From [Clostridium] ultunense DSM 10521 (lineage in GTDB: Bacteria; Bacillota; Clostridia; Tissierellales; Tepidimicrobiaceae), in assembly GCF_000511955.1 (NCBI RefSeq), contig NZ_AZSU01000004.1:5512-69511 (forward strand): a stretch of 64,000 bases of DNA, in the 5' to 3' direction. The stretch's first letter is position 1. Each line of letters opens with the position of its first letter. This document shows positions 1 to 8,362 of this stretch, one piece after another. A program made the translations under genes and the position numbers. Below the pieces are notes generated by a model. That model was not told the DNA's origin, made no database searches, and worked only from the letters and a program-made list of their open reading frames with translations.

Positions 1-24
1 CGAAGTGATAAGTGAACTTTGCGA

Positions 25-100
25 GGGCGCATAGCTCAGTTGGGAGAGCACCTGCCTTACAAGCAGGGGGTCACAGGTTCAAGCCCTGTTGTGCCCACCA
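25..100 (+). tRNA. tRNA-Val (TAC)
   Basis: Full cloverleaf with encoded CCA. The acceptor GGGCGCA pairs with TGTGCCC, and the anticodon loop CTTACAA reads TAC. First complete gene of the tRNA operon; an identical copy lies at 1783-1858. Confidence 0.97.
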
Positions 101-126
101 TTTATATAATTGTCAATTGAAAAAAT

Positions 127-203
127 GGCCCGGTAGTTCAGATGGTTAGAATGCCAGCCTGTCACGCTGGAGGTCGAGGGTTCGAGTCCCTTCCGGGTCG
201 CCA
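127..203 (+). tRNA. tRNA-Asp (GTC)
   Basis: Cloverleaf with encoded CCA. The acceptor GGCCCGG pairs with CCGGGTC, and the anticodon loop is CTGTCAC. Its final A is also the first base of the 23-bp direct repeat that begins the tRNA-Thr-derived element. Confidence 0.97.
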
Positions 204-326
204 TGCTGGTGTAGCTCAATTGGCATAAGTAGAGAACCCAAATCATGTTTTTGATTTGTTGTGAATCACTTAGTCGGAGCCGTTAATATTAGCAGTATGT
301 AACTTAAAGGCGGTAATTTAATACTT
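203..326 (+). repeat. tRNA-Thr 5'-end duplicate plus stem-loop insert (copy 1)
   Basis: Positions 203-225 repeat exactly the start of the intact tRNA-Thr gene (327-349), from one base before the acceptor stem to the D-loop. The tRNA sequence then stops and is replaced by a 101-bp insert (226-326). The first ~55 bp of the insert match the insert at 1511. They can fold into an outer stem TAAGT/ACTTA enclosing CAAATCA/TGATTTG. The distal part differs from copy 2 and has its own possible stem around 279-316. The fragment lacks anticodon and T arms, so it cannot be a functional tRNA. Confidence 0.85.
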
Positions 327-328
327 AT

Positions 329-404
329 GCTGGTGTAGCTCAATTGGCAGAGCAACTGACTTGTAATCAGTAGGTTGGGGGTTCAAGTCCTCTCACCAGC
401 TCCA
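329..404 (+). tRNA. tRNA-Thr (TGT)
   Basis: Complete cloverleaf with encoded CCA. The acceptor GCTGGTG pairs with CACCAGC, and the anticodon loop CTTGTAA reads TGT. Preceded by an element carrying a second copy of its own first 21 nt. Confidence 0.97.
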
Positions 405-448
405 CATTATTATATTGTATAACAAAAGTGTCCAATGGACACAAACTA

Positions 449-534
449 GGAGGAGTTCCCGAGTTGGCTAAAGGGGACGGACTGTAAATCCGTTGGCTCA
501 GCCTTCACTGGTTCGAATCCAGTCTCCTCCACCA
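449..534 (+). tRNA. tRNA-Tyr (GTA)
   Basis: Long variable arm (86 nt), acceptor GGAGGAG paired with CTCCTCC, anticodon loop CTGTAAA, CCA encoded. Confidence 0.97.
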
Positions 535-592
535 TAATTAAAATATTTGATAGTATTACCTGAGAAGGATAATATTAAAAGCTAATCCCCTA

Positions 593-621
593 TTGACTTT
601 ATTAGAAAAAGAGTTTATAAT
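593..621 (+). promoter_or_regulatory. Internal promoter of tRNA operon
   Basis: TTGACT at 593-598 and TATAAT at 616-621 are separated by exactly 17 bp, a near-consensus housekeeping promoter. It lies upstream of tRNA-Gly and would drive the rest of the operon independently of any promoter left of the window. Confidence 0.8.
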
Positions 622-663
622 AATGTACTGTAAACCATTGTATGGATAAAAAACTTTTACTAT

Positions 664-737
664 GCGGGTGTAGCTCAGTGGTAGAGCCCCAGCCTTCCAA
701 GCTGGTTGCGAGGGTTCGATTCCCTTCACCCGCTCCA
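664..737 (+). tRNA. tRNA-Gly (TCC)
   Basis: 74-nt cloverleaf with CCA, acceptor GCGGGTG paired with CACCCGC, anticodon loop CTTCCAA. Confidence 0.97.
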
Positions 738-801
738 ACAGAAAAAATCTAGTAAAATAATTCAGTTATAAATAAGGTGCCCTAAAGGGGAATTGAAATT
801 A

Positions 802-878
802 GCACCTATAGCTCAGTAGGATAGAGCAACGGACTTCTAATCCGTGTGCCGGGGGTTCGAATCCTCCTAGGTGCACCA
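802..878 (+). tRNA. tRNA-Arg (TCT)
   Basis: 77-nt cloverleaf with CCA, acceptor GCACCTA paired with TAGGTGC, anticodon loop CTTCTAA. Confidence 0.97.
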
Positions 879-883
879 TATAT

Positions 884-960
884 TGGGGCGTAGCCAAGTC
901 GGTAAGGCACTAGACTTTGACTCTAGCATTCCACAGGTTCGAGTCCTGTCGCCCCAGCCA
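884..960 (+). tRNA. tRNA-Gln (TTG)
   Basis: Starts TGGGGCG paired with CGCCCCA, the unusual U1-A72 pair typical of tRNA-Gln. Anticodon loop CTTTGAC, CCA encoded. Confidence 0.97.
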
Positions 961-964
961 CTAT

Positions 965-1040
965 GACCCATTAGCTCAGGCGGTAGAGCACCTGACTTTT
1001 AATCAGGGTGTCCGGCGTTCGAGTCGCCGATGGGTCACCA
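965..1040 (+). tRNA. tRNA-Lys (TTT)
   Basis: 76-nt cloverleaf with CCA, acceptor GACCCAT paired with ATGGGTC, anticodon loop CTTTTAA. Confidence 0.97.
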
Positions 1041-1089
1041 TTATTATTTAGTAATATAAATAATTGAAAATATAGGATGGGCTAACTTT

Positions 1090-1180
1090 GGAGAGGTACC
1101 GAAGCGGTCATAACGGGGCGGTCTTGAAAACCGTTAGGGTCTTACGGCCCACGTGGGTTCGAATCCCACCCTCTCCGCCA
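1090..1180 (+). tRNA. tRNA-Ser (TGA)
   Basis: Class II tRNA with long variable arm (91 nt), acceptor GGAGAGG paired with CCTCTCC, anticodon loop CTTGAAA, CCA encoded. Confidence 0.97.
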
Positions 1181-1192
1181 TTTCTTTGATGT

Positions 1193-1285
1193 GGAGAAGT
1201 ACTCAAGAGGCTGAAGAGGCTCCCCTGCTAAGGGAGTAGGTCCCTTCAATGGGGCGCGAGGGTTCAAATCCCTCCTTCTCCGCCA
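1193..1285 (+). tRNA. tRNA-Ser (GCT)
   Basis: Class II tRNA (93 nt), acceptor GGAGAAG paired with CTTCTCC, anticodon loop CTGCTAA, CCA encoded. With the TGA species it gives two of the serine isoacceptors in one operon. Confidence 0.97.
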
Positions 1286-1291
1286 TTACAA

Positions 1292-1368
1292 GGGCCTTTA
1301 GCTCAGTCGGTTAGAGCGCCCGGCTCATAACCGGTAGGTCCGGGGTTCGAGTCCCTGAAGGCCCACCA
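1292..1368 (+). tRNA. tRNA with CAT anticodon (Met elongator or lysidine-type Ile2)
   Basis: 77-nt cloverleaf with CCA, acceptor GGGCCTT paired with AAGGCCC, anticodon loop CTCATAA. The paired G1-C72 excludes initiator tRNA. Whether it is elongator Met or Ile2 cannot be decided from the anticodon alone. An identical gene is at 2065-2141. Confidence 0.93.
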
Positions 1369-1381
1369 TTATGACCTAACC

Positions 1382-1411
1382 CAATTTGCGTTATGTTTTT
1401 AAAGCAAATTG
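1382..1411 (+). other. Hairpin in long tRNA spacer
   Basis: CAATTTGC (1382-1389) and GCAAATTG (1404-1411) form a perfect 8-bp stem. There is no T-run after it, so it is not a terminator. It lies in the 120-bp spacer before copy 2 of the tRNA 5'-end element; no gene is visible in that spacer. Confidence 0.5.
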
Positions 1412-1488
1412 ATGGCAGGTAAAACGCAATCAGAACCAAGTTTGGGCGACCAAAGAGGGTTGACAAATTTGAGTTTTGAAACTGCGTA

Positions 1489-1621
1489 TGCCCAGATAGC
1501 TCAGTCGGTATAAGCAGGGAACCGAAATCATGGTTTTTGATTTCGTGTGAGTCGCTTAGTCCGCGTTGCTAGATTGTGACGAAGAGCTAAACCTTGATAC
1601 TGCCAAGGTATCAGGGAATTT
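1489..1621 (+). repeat. tRNA-Phe 5'-end duplicate plus stem-loop insert (copy 2)
   Basis: Positions 1489-1510 repeat exactly the start of the intact tRNA-Phe gene (1622-1643), then break in the D-loop. A 111-bp insert (1511-1621) follows. Its first ~55 bp match copy 1. Here the outer stem is TAAGC/GCTTA and the inner stem CGAAATCA/TGATTTCG, so both stems carry compensatory changes relative to copy 1. The distal half has a separate hairpin TGATAC/GTATCA at about 1595-1612. Confidence 0.85.
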
Positions 1622-1622
1622 T

Positions 1623-1698
<76 letters not shown>

Positions 1699-1707
1699 AA
1701 GTAATTA

Positions 1708-1782
1708 AGGGGTGTAGTTCAGCGGTAGAACGTCGGTCTCCAAAACCGAATGTCGTGGGTTCGAGTCCTGCCACCCCTGCCA
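1708..1782 (+). tRNA. tRNA-Trp (CCA)
   Basis: 75-nt cloverleaf, acceptor AGGGGTG paired with CACCCCT, anticodon loop CTCCAAA. Its encoded CCA end abuts the next tRNA with no spacer. Confidence 0.97.
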
Positions 1783-1858
1783 GGGCGCATAGCTCAGTTG
1801 GGAGAGCACCTGCCTTACAAGCAGGGGGTCACAGGTTCAAGCCCTGTTGTGCCCACCA
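1783..1858 (+). tRNA. tRNA-Val (TAC), second copy
   Basis: Identical to the tRNA-Val at 25-100, including the first few bases after CCA. This suggests a duplication inside the operon. Confidence 0.97.
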
Positions 1859-1949
1859 TTTATGCGATGGACAATTGAAGTTGTGACTTGTGGTCGCCAG
1901 AATAAAACCCGAAAGCTAGATCCTAATAATTGTGAATTGAATGAAATTG

Positions 1950-2026
<77 letters not shown>

Positions 2027-2036
2027 ATAACCAATG

Positions 2037-2060
2037 TACAATTGACAAAGGTCAATTGTA
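2037..2060 (+). other. Hairpin in tRNA spacer
   Basis: TACAATTGAC and GTCAATTGTA form a 10-bp perfect stem with loop AAAG between tRNA-Ile and the last tRNA. No T-run follows. Similar ACAATTGACAATT-like fragments occur in other spacers of this operon and near 26275. Confidence 0.5.
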
Positions 2061-2064
2061 GATT

Positions 2065-2141
2065 GGGCCTTTAGCTCAGTCGGTTAGAGCGCCCGGCTCA
2101 TAACCGGTAGGTCCGGGGTTCGAGTCCCTGAAGGCCCACCA
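2065..2141 (+). tRNA. tRNA with CAT anticodon, second copy
   Basis: Identical to 1292-1368; last tRNA of the operon, directly before the terminator. Confidence 0.93.
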
Positions 2142-2156
2142 ATAAACCAAATAAAA

Positions 2157-2192
2157 ACAACAGACTTTGAAGCTAAGGTCTGTTGTTTTTTT
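2157..2192 (+). terminator. tRNA operon terminator
   Basis: ACAACAGAC (2157-2165) pairs with GTCTGTTGT (2178-2186) and is followed by a T-run. It also lies just beyond the stop of the convergent gene at 2193. Confidence 0.9.
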
Positions 2193-3176
2193 CTATGCTA
2201 ATACATAATAAATTAGTTCCTTTATAATATTAGAAATGTTTTCCATAATATATTTTTCTTCCACCTTTAAAAGAATTATATTATCTGGTACCATATATTG
2301 GGACAAATCTTTCAACTGGATTGAAGAAGGATAGTTAGTTTTATTTATAAACAGGGCTTTTTTAGTAGGGGTTATCAGGCCTTCTTTTACCTCCAATTCA
2401 ATGTCAATAGACTGAGATTCCCAGTTAATATTGAATCCTTCTTGATAGTAAATAATATTTAGTTCCTCATTTTTTGTGGATATATTACACAGAATTTTTA
2501 AAATATCCCCTTTTATTACTATATCATTTATTATAATTTCCATCTTATAGCCATTATAATCTATATCTATAGTTTTAATACTCTCTATTATTTTAAATAT
2601 TTTAAGAATATCTACCAAATAATAAAGATCATCATAATTATGTTTTAATATCCTCTTTTTTAAGATATCACTTCCTCCATTTATATATTGGTAATAAAAA
2701 TTAATGCAATCCTTTCCAGAATATTCATCCTTCCTATAGATTCCCAAACTTTCTTCAATGGTTTTTAGTTTTAAATTATCTAAATCCAAATAAGGACCTT
2801 CAGTTTTAATCTTTCTGTAGATATCAAAACTCTCTATATCCATAATATTATTATATATATCATATTTGCTTAATCTATATTTAATAAAAGGAAGATCAAA
2901 ACTTTGACCATTATAGGTAATTATTAGATTAAATCCATTTAAAAAAGAATTAAATCTTTCCAATAAAATCTTCTCATAACTAATATGATTGGCAAAGAAT
3001 TGTTTTAAGCACCAATTATCTTTTTCTCCGTCAAAATAAATAAGTCCAATCAGATAAATATAATTATTCTTCCTATTTAAACCCGTTGTTTCTATATCTA
3101 AGAAACATAATTTTTTTCCTTCAAAATAATCAAAAACATGATTCTTAGATTCTAATATATGTTCATATATATCCAT
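2193..3176 (-). CDS. YprB-like RNase H-fold exonuclease domain protein
   Basis: 327 aa. The N-terminal half carries a DEDD exonuclease fold: DIE at residues 27-29 in FLDIETTG, and D94 in YNGQSFDLPF, as in DnaQ-like and YprB proteins. A downstream His/Asp-rich stretch (HNYDDLYYLVDI) fits the last DEDD motif. The C-terminal 120 residues are not recognised. The start is preceded by GGGAG on the minus strand. A 3'-5' nuclease role is inferred from the fold; the substrate is unknown. It converges on the tRNA operon terminator and is transcribed away from the next gene. Confidence 0.75.
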   Translation of the reverse strand: MDIYEHILESKNHVFDYFEGKKLCFLDIETTGLNRKNNYIYLIGLIYFDGEKDNWCLKQFFANHISYEKILLERFNSFLNGFNLIITYNGQSFDLPFIKYRLSKYDIYNNIMDIESFDIYRKIKTEGPYLDLDNLKLKTIEESLGIYRKDEYSGKDCINFYYQYINGGSDILKKRILKHNYDDLYYLVDILKIFKIIESIKTIDIDYNGYKMEIIINDIVIKGDILKILCNISTKNEELNIIYYQEGFNINWESQSIDIELEVKEGLITPTKKALFINKTNYPSSIQLKDLSQYMVPDNIILLKVEEKYIMENISNIIKELIYYVLA

Positions 3177-3283
3177 ATATAATACTCCCTTTTCCTATAA
3201 TGTGATATAATAGTCCTGTATTTAGAACTATATATCGATTTTATCATAATAATGTTGAAGAATCTATTGAAAGGAGTATAAGC

Positions 3284-4747
3284 ATGGATCAATGGCAAGA
3301 ATCTGAGGATGGTTTAAATACATCAAAATTAACTGCTGAAGAATTAAAATATAAAATAATAGAATTAAATAATAGGCAGTTGTCAAGCATAAAAGATATG
3401 TCTTACTATTATCTTATAGGAGGAATTGGCAAACTTGTTGAATTAGTTGAAGATAAAAATATTTTAGAAGAAATGCATCTTATGGAAGAAAAAAAGACTT
3501 TGGTTGAAATTTATCATCTGATAGTAAATTCTTTTAAAAAGTTCCATGAGGATATGGTGGAAAAGGAAATTGATCAGGAGATAAGTAAATTATTGGATAT
3601 CAGGGGGAAATTGCATGATTTAGCAATGACCTTGCATGCCTATGAAATTGAAATTTCCTATATAAAAGAGTTAATAGATCACCATATGATGAAAAGAATG
3701 TCTAAATTAGAATATAAGGATTTGAATATAGATGTAATGGAAATCAATTTTCTAGTAAATAAAATAAGGAAAACGCTAGACAATGTGACGGAGTATAATG
3801 TTTTTATTGCTATAGTTTCTAATATATTAAGCATAATACCTTTTAGAATGAGTAAATTCAAATATTTCCATGTAGTCAAAACAAATTTGATTAGAAATTT
3901 CAATAACTATCCATTAAATGTGGTAAGAGCACAAATAGAAGAATATAAGATTTTATTCGATGGCAGTTTAATGGGGGATTATGGTATTTTGTTCGATAAT
4001 TATTTTACCCATATCCAAAGATTTAGAAATATGAATATAGCATCTAAAACTACGGATGAATTAGAGGGTATTTCTAGAGATATTATTCAGATAACTGGAG
4101 AAATCAATAAATGGGGTACATTTATTAATAATTTAGGAGTAGTACTGAATAGACTAATGGTTATATATCTTACAAAGCATGAAGTTCATTCTAGCCTTAA
4201 TATGGAGGACATTTTTAAAAGATGGGAAGAATATTATCAAGAACGAGAAAGCAATCTGTTGGATTCCCTGGTAAAAACATGTGAAAAAGAATTGGAAGAA
4301 TTAGAAAGGGAATTGATAAAGGGAGCAATGGATTTAGAAAAACTTAATCAAGAGGTAGTTAGGAGAAGAGGATTCGATGATGAAAGTTTTAATGAGAAGA
4401 TATTATTTACGTCAAAAATTTTAACTTACTATAATGACTTAAAGTTTACTAGACTAGATCTGCTATTTCCTGACAAATATGAAATAGTGGAAAAAGGATA
4501 TTTAATACAATTAGTAGATAATTTAATACAGTATATGAGTAGAAGCATATCTACAATGACAAATTTAGAAGGAAAGATTAGGATGAGGAGGTTTTTATCT
4601 TTTCTACATCTACCTTTTGAAAATATGGATGAATTTTTTTCCTATATAGAATATTCCTTAGATGGAAGGGCTACAAGCACTGAAGAAGTACTTTTTACCA
4701 TGGATACAATACATTATCTATTAGATGAATATATTGAAAGGCAATAA
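3284..4747 (+). CDS. Uncharacterised helical protein
   Basis: 487 aa, strongly charged and predicted helical, with a Glu/Lys-rich coiled-coil stretch around residues 325-370. No signal peptide, membrane segment or catalytic motif is evident, and I do not recognise the family. AAAGGAG eight bases upstream supports the ATG at 3284. It is monocistronic: a terminator follows immediately. Its product could be structural or a scaffold; nothing in the sequence decides this. Confidence 0.7.
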   Translation: MDQWQESEDGLNTSKLTAEELKYKIIELNNRQLSSIKDMSYYYLIGGIGKLVELVEDKNILEEMHLMEEKKTLVEIYHLIVNSFKKFHEDMVEKEIDQEISKLLDIRGKLHDLAMTLHAYEIEISYIKELIDHHMMKRMSKLEYKDLNIDVMEINFLVNKIRKTLDNVTEYNVFIAIVSNILSIIPFRMSKFKYFHVVKTNLIRNFNNYPLNVVRAQIEEYKILFDGSLMGDYGILFDNYFTHIQRFRNMNIASKTTDELEGISRDIIQITGEINKWGTFINNLGVVLNRLMVIYLTKHEVHSSLNMEDIFKRWEEYYQERESNLLDSLVKTCEKELEELERELIKGAMDLEKLNQEVVRRRGFDDESFNEKILFTSKILTYYNDLKFTRLDLLFPDKYEIVEKGYLIQLVDNLIQYMSRSISTMTNLEGKIRMRRFLSFLHLPFENMDEFFSYIEYSLDGRATSTEEVLFTMDTIHYLLDEYIERQ

Positions 4748-4765
4748 CAGCCTTTCTTTTTTTAT
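4736..4765 (+). terminator. Intrinsic terminator
   Basis: GAAAGGC (4736-4742) pairs with GCCTTTC (4750-4756), followed by a run of T. It overlaps the stop codon of the preceding gene. Confidence 0.85.
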
Positions 4766-4825
4766 GTCTATTATATTTTTATCTCCTTTTGGCAATAATA
4801 GATTAATGTGGATTGGAGGGATAGT

Positions 4826-5827
4826 ATGAAAAATAAAGTTGGAATTCCAAGAGGTATGTTTTACTATGATTATTACCTATTATGGAAAGAATTTTTTAAT
4901 AATTTGGATGTAGAAGTAGTTCCTTCTCCAAAAACTAATAAAGATATATTGAATAAAGGGGTTCATACCTGCGTAGATGAAGCATGTCTACCAGTGAAAG
5001 TGTTCCATGGCCATGTGGATTATTTAAAGGATAAGGTTAATTATATTTTTATACCAAAGTTTATTAGTATTTATCCGAAGGAATATTGTTGTCCAAAACA
5101 TTTAGGATTGCCAGATATGGTGAGACATAGTATAGAAGGATTACCAGAGATAATTGATCCAGAAATCAATTTAAGAAAATCTGATAAAACATTAAAAAAA
5201 GCGGTTTTAAATACAGGAAAATATTTTACCAAAAGTTCTAAAAAGATATATAGGGCATTCAATGAGGCTTATAACCAATTTTTTAAAGACGTAGACCTCA
5301 TGTCTCGTGGGGTTGTGCCAATAAACGCTGTTGGATTATATGATGATTTGTCCTTCAATATAAAAGAAGGTAATGAAACTTTCAAAAGGAAAATATTGTT
5401 TTTAGGCCATTCCTACAATATTTATGATGATTATATAAATATGAATATAGTTAGTAAATTAAAGAAAAGAAAAACAAAGGTTATTACTGCAGAAATGGTA
5501 GATGAAGAATCCATAAGATATTATGCTTCAAAGCTACCAAAGAGAATGTTTTGGACCCATGGCCAAAGGATAGTAGGTGCTGCATATGCCTTAATTGAAA
5601 GAAGGTCTATTGATGGTATTATTTATGTATCAGCTTTTGGTTGTGGTCTTGACTCCGTATTAATGGATTTAGTAGAAAGAAAGGCAAAGGAAAACAAGAT
5701 ACCTTTTACTTTGCTAACAATAGATGAACAAACGGGAGAGGCAGGAATAAATACAAGGATTGAAGCCTTTTTAGATATGCTAGAGTGGAGGGATAATAAT
5801 GAAGATAACTTTTCCACATATGGGTAA
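4826..5827 (+). CDS. Acyl-CoA dehydratase activase-related protein (DUF2229 type)
   Basis: 333 aa from the ATG at 4826. GGAGGG at 4815-4820 fits this start rather than the in-frame GTG at 4808. The opening GIPRGMFYYDYY, the CVDEACLPVK motif and EYCCPKHLG match the DUF2229 half of large dehydratase-activase proteins. Conserved cysteines could bind an Fe-S cluster. It is the first of three overlapping or nearly overlapping genes that together resemble a split multidomain activase. The substrate is unknown. A role in ATP-driven low-potential electron transfer is inferred from the family. Confidence 0.75.
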   Translation: MKNKVGIPRGMFYYDYYLLWKEFFNNLDVEVVPSPKTNKDILNKGVHTCVDEACLPVKVFHGHVDYLKDKVNYIFIPKFISIYPKEYCCPKHLGLPDMVRHSIEGLPEIIDPEINLRKSDKTLKKAVLNTGKYFTKSSKKIYRAFNEAYNQFFKDVDLMSRGVVPINAVGLYDDLSFNIKEGNETFKRKILFLGHSYNIYDDYINMNIVSKLKKRKTKVITAEMVDEESIRYYASKLPKRMFWTHGQRIVGAAYALIERRSIDGIIYVSAFGCGLDSVLMDLVERKAKENKIPFTLLTIDEQTGEAGINTRIEAFLDMLEWRDNNEDNFSTYG

Positions 5828-6890
5828 TGTTTATATTGCAGGAAAAGCCTTTTTTGAAGAATTAGGCCAAGAGGTAATTCCACCACCTAGATGTAGTAGA
5901 AAAACTTTAGAAATTGGTACTAAGTATTCTCAGGAGACTATATGTTTACCTTTAAAAATTATGATAGGAAATTTTGTGGAGAGTATAGAAAAAGGCGCAG
6001 ATACCGTACTTTTAACTGGTAGTTGTGGCCCCTGTAGGTTTGGATATTATTCTATTTTGGAGGAAAACATATTAAGGGATTTAGGACATAATATAGATTT
6101 TATAGTATTGGATCCAATTGGAGAAGGTTGGAAACCTTTAAAGGAGAATATCTATAGGATATTTAAAGCAAATAATATAAAAGACGTAATAGCTGCAGGT
6201 CGGTTAGGATGGCAACTTATAAAAAAAGCCGATTATATAATCCATTTGTCCAATCAAAAAAGAGCCTATGCAATGGATAGCTATTTAGTGGATTTAATTA
6301 TTGATAACTATTATAGAAAGGTTGAAGAAACCTTTGGTGAGAAGGATATGATGGAATTAATGGATGAAACTATAGAAGCTTTAAATAGAGTAAAGATTAA
6401 AAAGGACCATAAGCCTATTAGAATAGGATTAATCGGTGAAATATATACGATTATAGAGCCTTTTGTAAATTTAGAAGTGGAAAGAAAACTTGGCCATATG
6501 GGAGTCCTTGTTGAGAAATCATTGACTCCAACTATTTGGGTAGATCATCATGTAAAAAACTTCCCTTTTGGATCTAAGGGTGAAAGAAAAAAGCATCAGT
6601 TGGCTAAACCCTATTTAAAAACATTAGTAGGTGGCCACGGAAGGGAAACAGTAGGTTCTGCCATCTATTATAGAAATATGGGTTTCGATGGAGTAATTCA
6701 GCTTTTACCATTAAACTGTATGCCAGAAATCGTAGCCAAGAGCATATTAAACACGGTAAGTAAGGATTTGGATTTTCCCATAATGACTTTAATATTAGAT
6801 GAAATGACAGGAGAAGCTGGTTATTTAACGAGGCTAGAGGCTTTTGTTGATTTACTTAAAAGAAGAAAGGAGGAGGTACAATATGGGTAA
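5799..6890 (+). CDS. Activase-associated HgdB/DUF2229-like protein
   Basis: 363 aa, overlapping the previous gene by 29 bp and the next by 8 bp, so translation is probably coupled. Motifs ETICLPLKI and GSCGPCRFGYY place conserved cysteines as in 2-hydroxyacyl-CoA dehydratase/activase-related proteins. The C-terminal LLPLNCMPEIVAKS and DEMTGEAGYLTRLEAF parallel the C-terminus of the upstream partner (DEQTGEAGINTRIEAF). The pair therefore probably arose by duplication, possibly forming a heterodimer that accepts electrons from the activase. Confidence 0.72.
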   Translation: MKITFPHMGNVYIAGKAFFEELGQEVIPPPRCSRKTLEIGTKYSQETICLPLKIMIGNFVESIEKGADTVLLTGSCGPCRFGYYSILEENILRDLGHNIDFIVLDPIGEGWKPLKENIYRIFKANNIKDVIAAGRLGWQLIKKADYIIHLSNQKRAYAMDSYLVDLIIDNYYRKVEETFGEKDMMELMDETIEALNRVKIKKDHKPIRIGLIGEIYTIIEPFVNLEVERKLGHMGVLVEKSLTPTIWVDHHVKNFPFGSKGERKKHQLAKPYLKTLVGGHGRETVGSAIYYRNMGFDGVIQLLPLNCMPEIVAKSILNTVSKDLDFPIMTLILDEMTGEAGYLTRLEAFVDLLKRRKEEVQYG

Positions 6891-7863
6891 ATATTATATG
6901 GGTATAGATGTAGGTAGCGTAAGTACCAATATAGTATTAATGGATGAAAACAATGATGTACATTATAAAAGATATTTGAGGACTCAAGGAAAACCTATAG
7001 AAATATTAAAAGAAGGTATTGAAGAGATAGAAAAGGAATTTGGCAGTGTAGATATACTTGGAGTAGGTGTAACTGGCAGTGGAAGGTATTTAGCTAATAT
7101 AATAGTTGGTGCAGATATAGTTAAAAACGAAATCACAGCTCATGCAGTAGCAGGACTAAACTCTATACCTGAGGTAAAAACTATAATAGAAATTGGAGGC
7201 CAGGACTCTAAAATAATCCTCATTAGGGATAGAATTGTTGTAGACTTTGCTATGAATACCGTATGTGCAGCAGGAACAGGATCATTTTTGGATAGGCAGG
7301 CTATAAGGCTAGGAGTAGATATTAGTGATTTTGGCAATTTAGCCTTACAGTCCAAAAATTCCGTAAGGATTGCAGGAAGATGTGCTGTATTTGCAGAATC
7401 AGATATGATTCATAAGCAACAGCTTGGCCATAATCAATCGGATATAGCAAGGGGACTATGTGATGCTTTAGTCAGAAATTATTTAAACAATGTAGGAAAA
7501 GGGAAAGAGGTATTATCTCCTATATTGTTTCAAGGCGGCGTTGCAGCTAATATTGGTATTAAAAAAGCCTTTAAAGAAGCATTAGGAAAGGAAATATATG
7601 TACCCGATAATTATGATGTAATGGGAGCGATTGGTGTAGCTATACTTGCTAAGGAAGAAGTTAAAATAAAGGGTAAGACTAACTTTAAGGGAACTTCTCT
7701 TTATAAAATGGATTACCAAGTAAAAGGTTTTGAATGTGATGGTTGTTCTAATGTATGTGAGGTAATAGAAATAAAAGAAGAAGGAAAGGTATTGGCCAGA
7801 TATGGGGATAAATGCGGAAAATGGTCTAACGCTATAAACAATAGAGATTTTAAATTAGCATAG
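6883..7863 (+). CDS. Acyl-CoA dehydratase activase (BadF/BadG/HgdC ATPase family)
   Basis: 326 aa from the ATG at 6883, behind AGGAGG. ASKHA-fold motifs: GIDVGSVSTN (phosphate 1), IGGQDSK, and FQGGVAANIGI. C128 (VCAAGTGSF) and C167 (GRCAVFAESD) sit at the positions of the two cysteines that hold the dimer-bridging [4Fe-4S] cluster in HgdC. The C-terminal ~60 residues add CDGCSNVC and DKCGKW, a further possible metal site. It would hydrolyse ATP to push electrons into the two upstream partners. Confidence 0.85.
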   Translation: MGKYYMGIDVGSVSTNIVLMDENNDVHYKRYLRTQGKPIEILKEGIEEIEKEFGSVDILGVGVTGSGRYLANIIVGADIVKNEITAHAVAGLNSIPEVKTIIEIGGQDSKIILIRDRIVVDFAMNTVCAAGTGSFLDRQAIRLGVDISDFGNLALQSKNSVRIAGRCAVFAESDMIHKQQLGHNQSDIARGLCDALVRNYLNNVGKGKEVLSPILFQGGVAANIGIKKAFKEALGKEIYVPDNYDVMGAIGVAILAKEEVKIKGKTNFKGTSLYKMDYQVKGFECDGCSNVCEVIEIKEEGKVLARYGDKCGKWSNAINNRDFKLA

Positions 7864-7892
7864 CCTTAAGTTTATATACTTAAGGTCTTTTC
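7864..7892 (+). terminator. Intrinsic terminator of activase operon
   Basis: CCTTAAGT (7864-7871) pairs with ACTTAAGG (7878-7885), followed by a short T-rich run. Confidence 0.7.
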
Positions 7893-7935
7893 TATGCTAT
7901 AATATCCTTAGAATATCTATATAAGGGGAGACATT

Positions 7936-8352
7936 ATGTATAAGGAAAGTGCTATTAATGGGTTAAAGAAGGGGATTATGACTGTATGGAAATTGACCAA
8001 AATTGTTGTACCAGTATATTTTTTTGTTACCTTTTTAAGCTATACGCCAATTCTAAATAAAATTTCAGTTTTTTTTGAGCCAGTAATGAAGGTAGTTGGT
8101 CTTCCTGGAGAAGCTTCCTTGCCTTTAGTTTTAGGGAATTTTATTAACTTATTTGCTGGATTAGGGGCTATGGCAAGTTTATCGCTAACTCCTAAGCAAG
8201 CCACCATTTTAGCTATAATGTTATCTTTTTCTCATGGTCTATTTTTAGAAACAGCTGTAGCCAAAAGAGTTGGAGTAAGTACTAGTGTAGCTGTACTTAC
8301 AAGAATAATATTAGCTTTATTATCTGGAATTATTTTTAATCTAGTATTGTAG
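7936..8352 (+). CDS. Gate-domain (nucleoside recognition) membrane protein
   Basis: 138 aa with about four hydrophobic helices. The segments GNFINLFAGLGAMASLSLT and LSFSHGLFLETAVAKRVG fit the Gate/nucleoside-recognition domain of SpmA/SpmB-like and transporter-like proteins. RBS GGGGAG. It ends 10 bp before a second Gate protein; the two probably form a complementary pair. Transport substrate unknown. Confidence 0.7.
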   Translation: MYKESAINGLKKGIMTVWKLTKIVVPVYFFVTFLSYTPILNKISVFFEPVMKVVGLPGEASLPLVLGNFINLFAGLGAMASLSLTPKQATILAIMLSFSHGLFLETAVAKRVGVSTSVAVLTRIILALLSGIIFNLVL

Positions 8353-8362
8353 GAGGTAAAAA

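Noticed and set aside
556-738. 60-codon minus-strand frame over tRNA-Gly
   Set aside because: Antisense to a tRNA and its promoter, without RBS or recognisable product.
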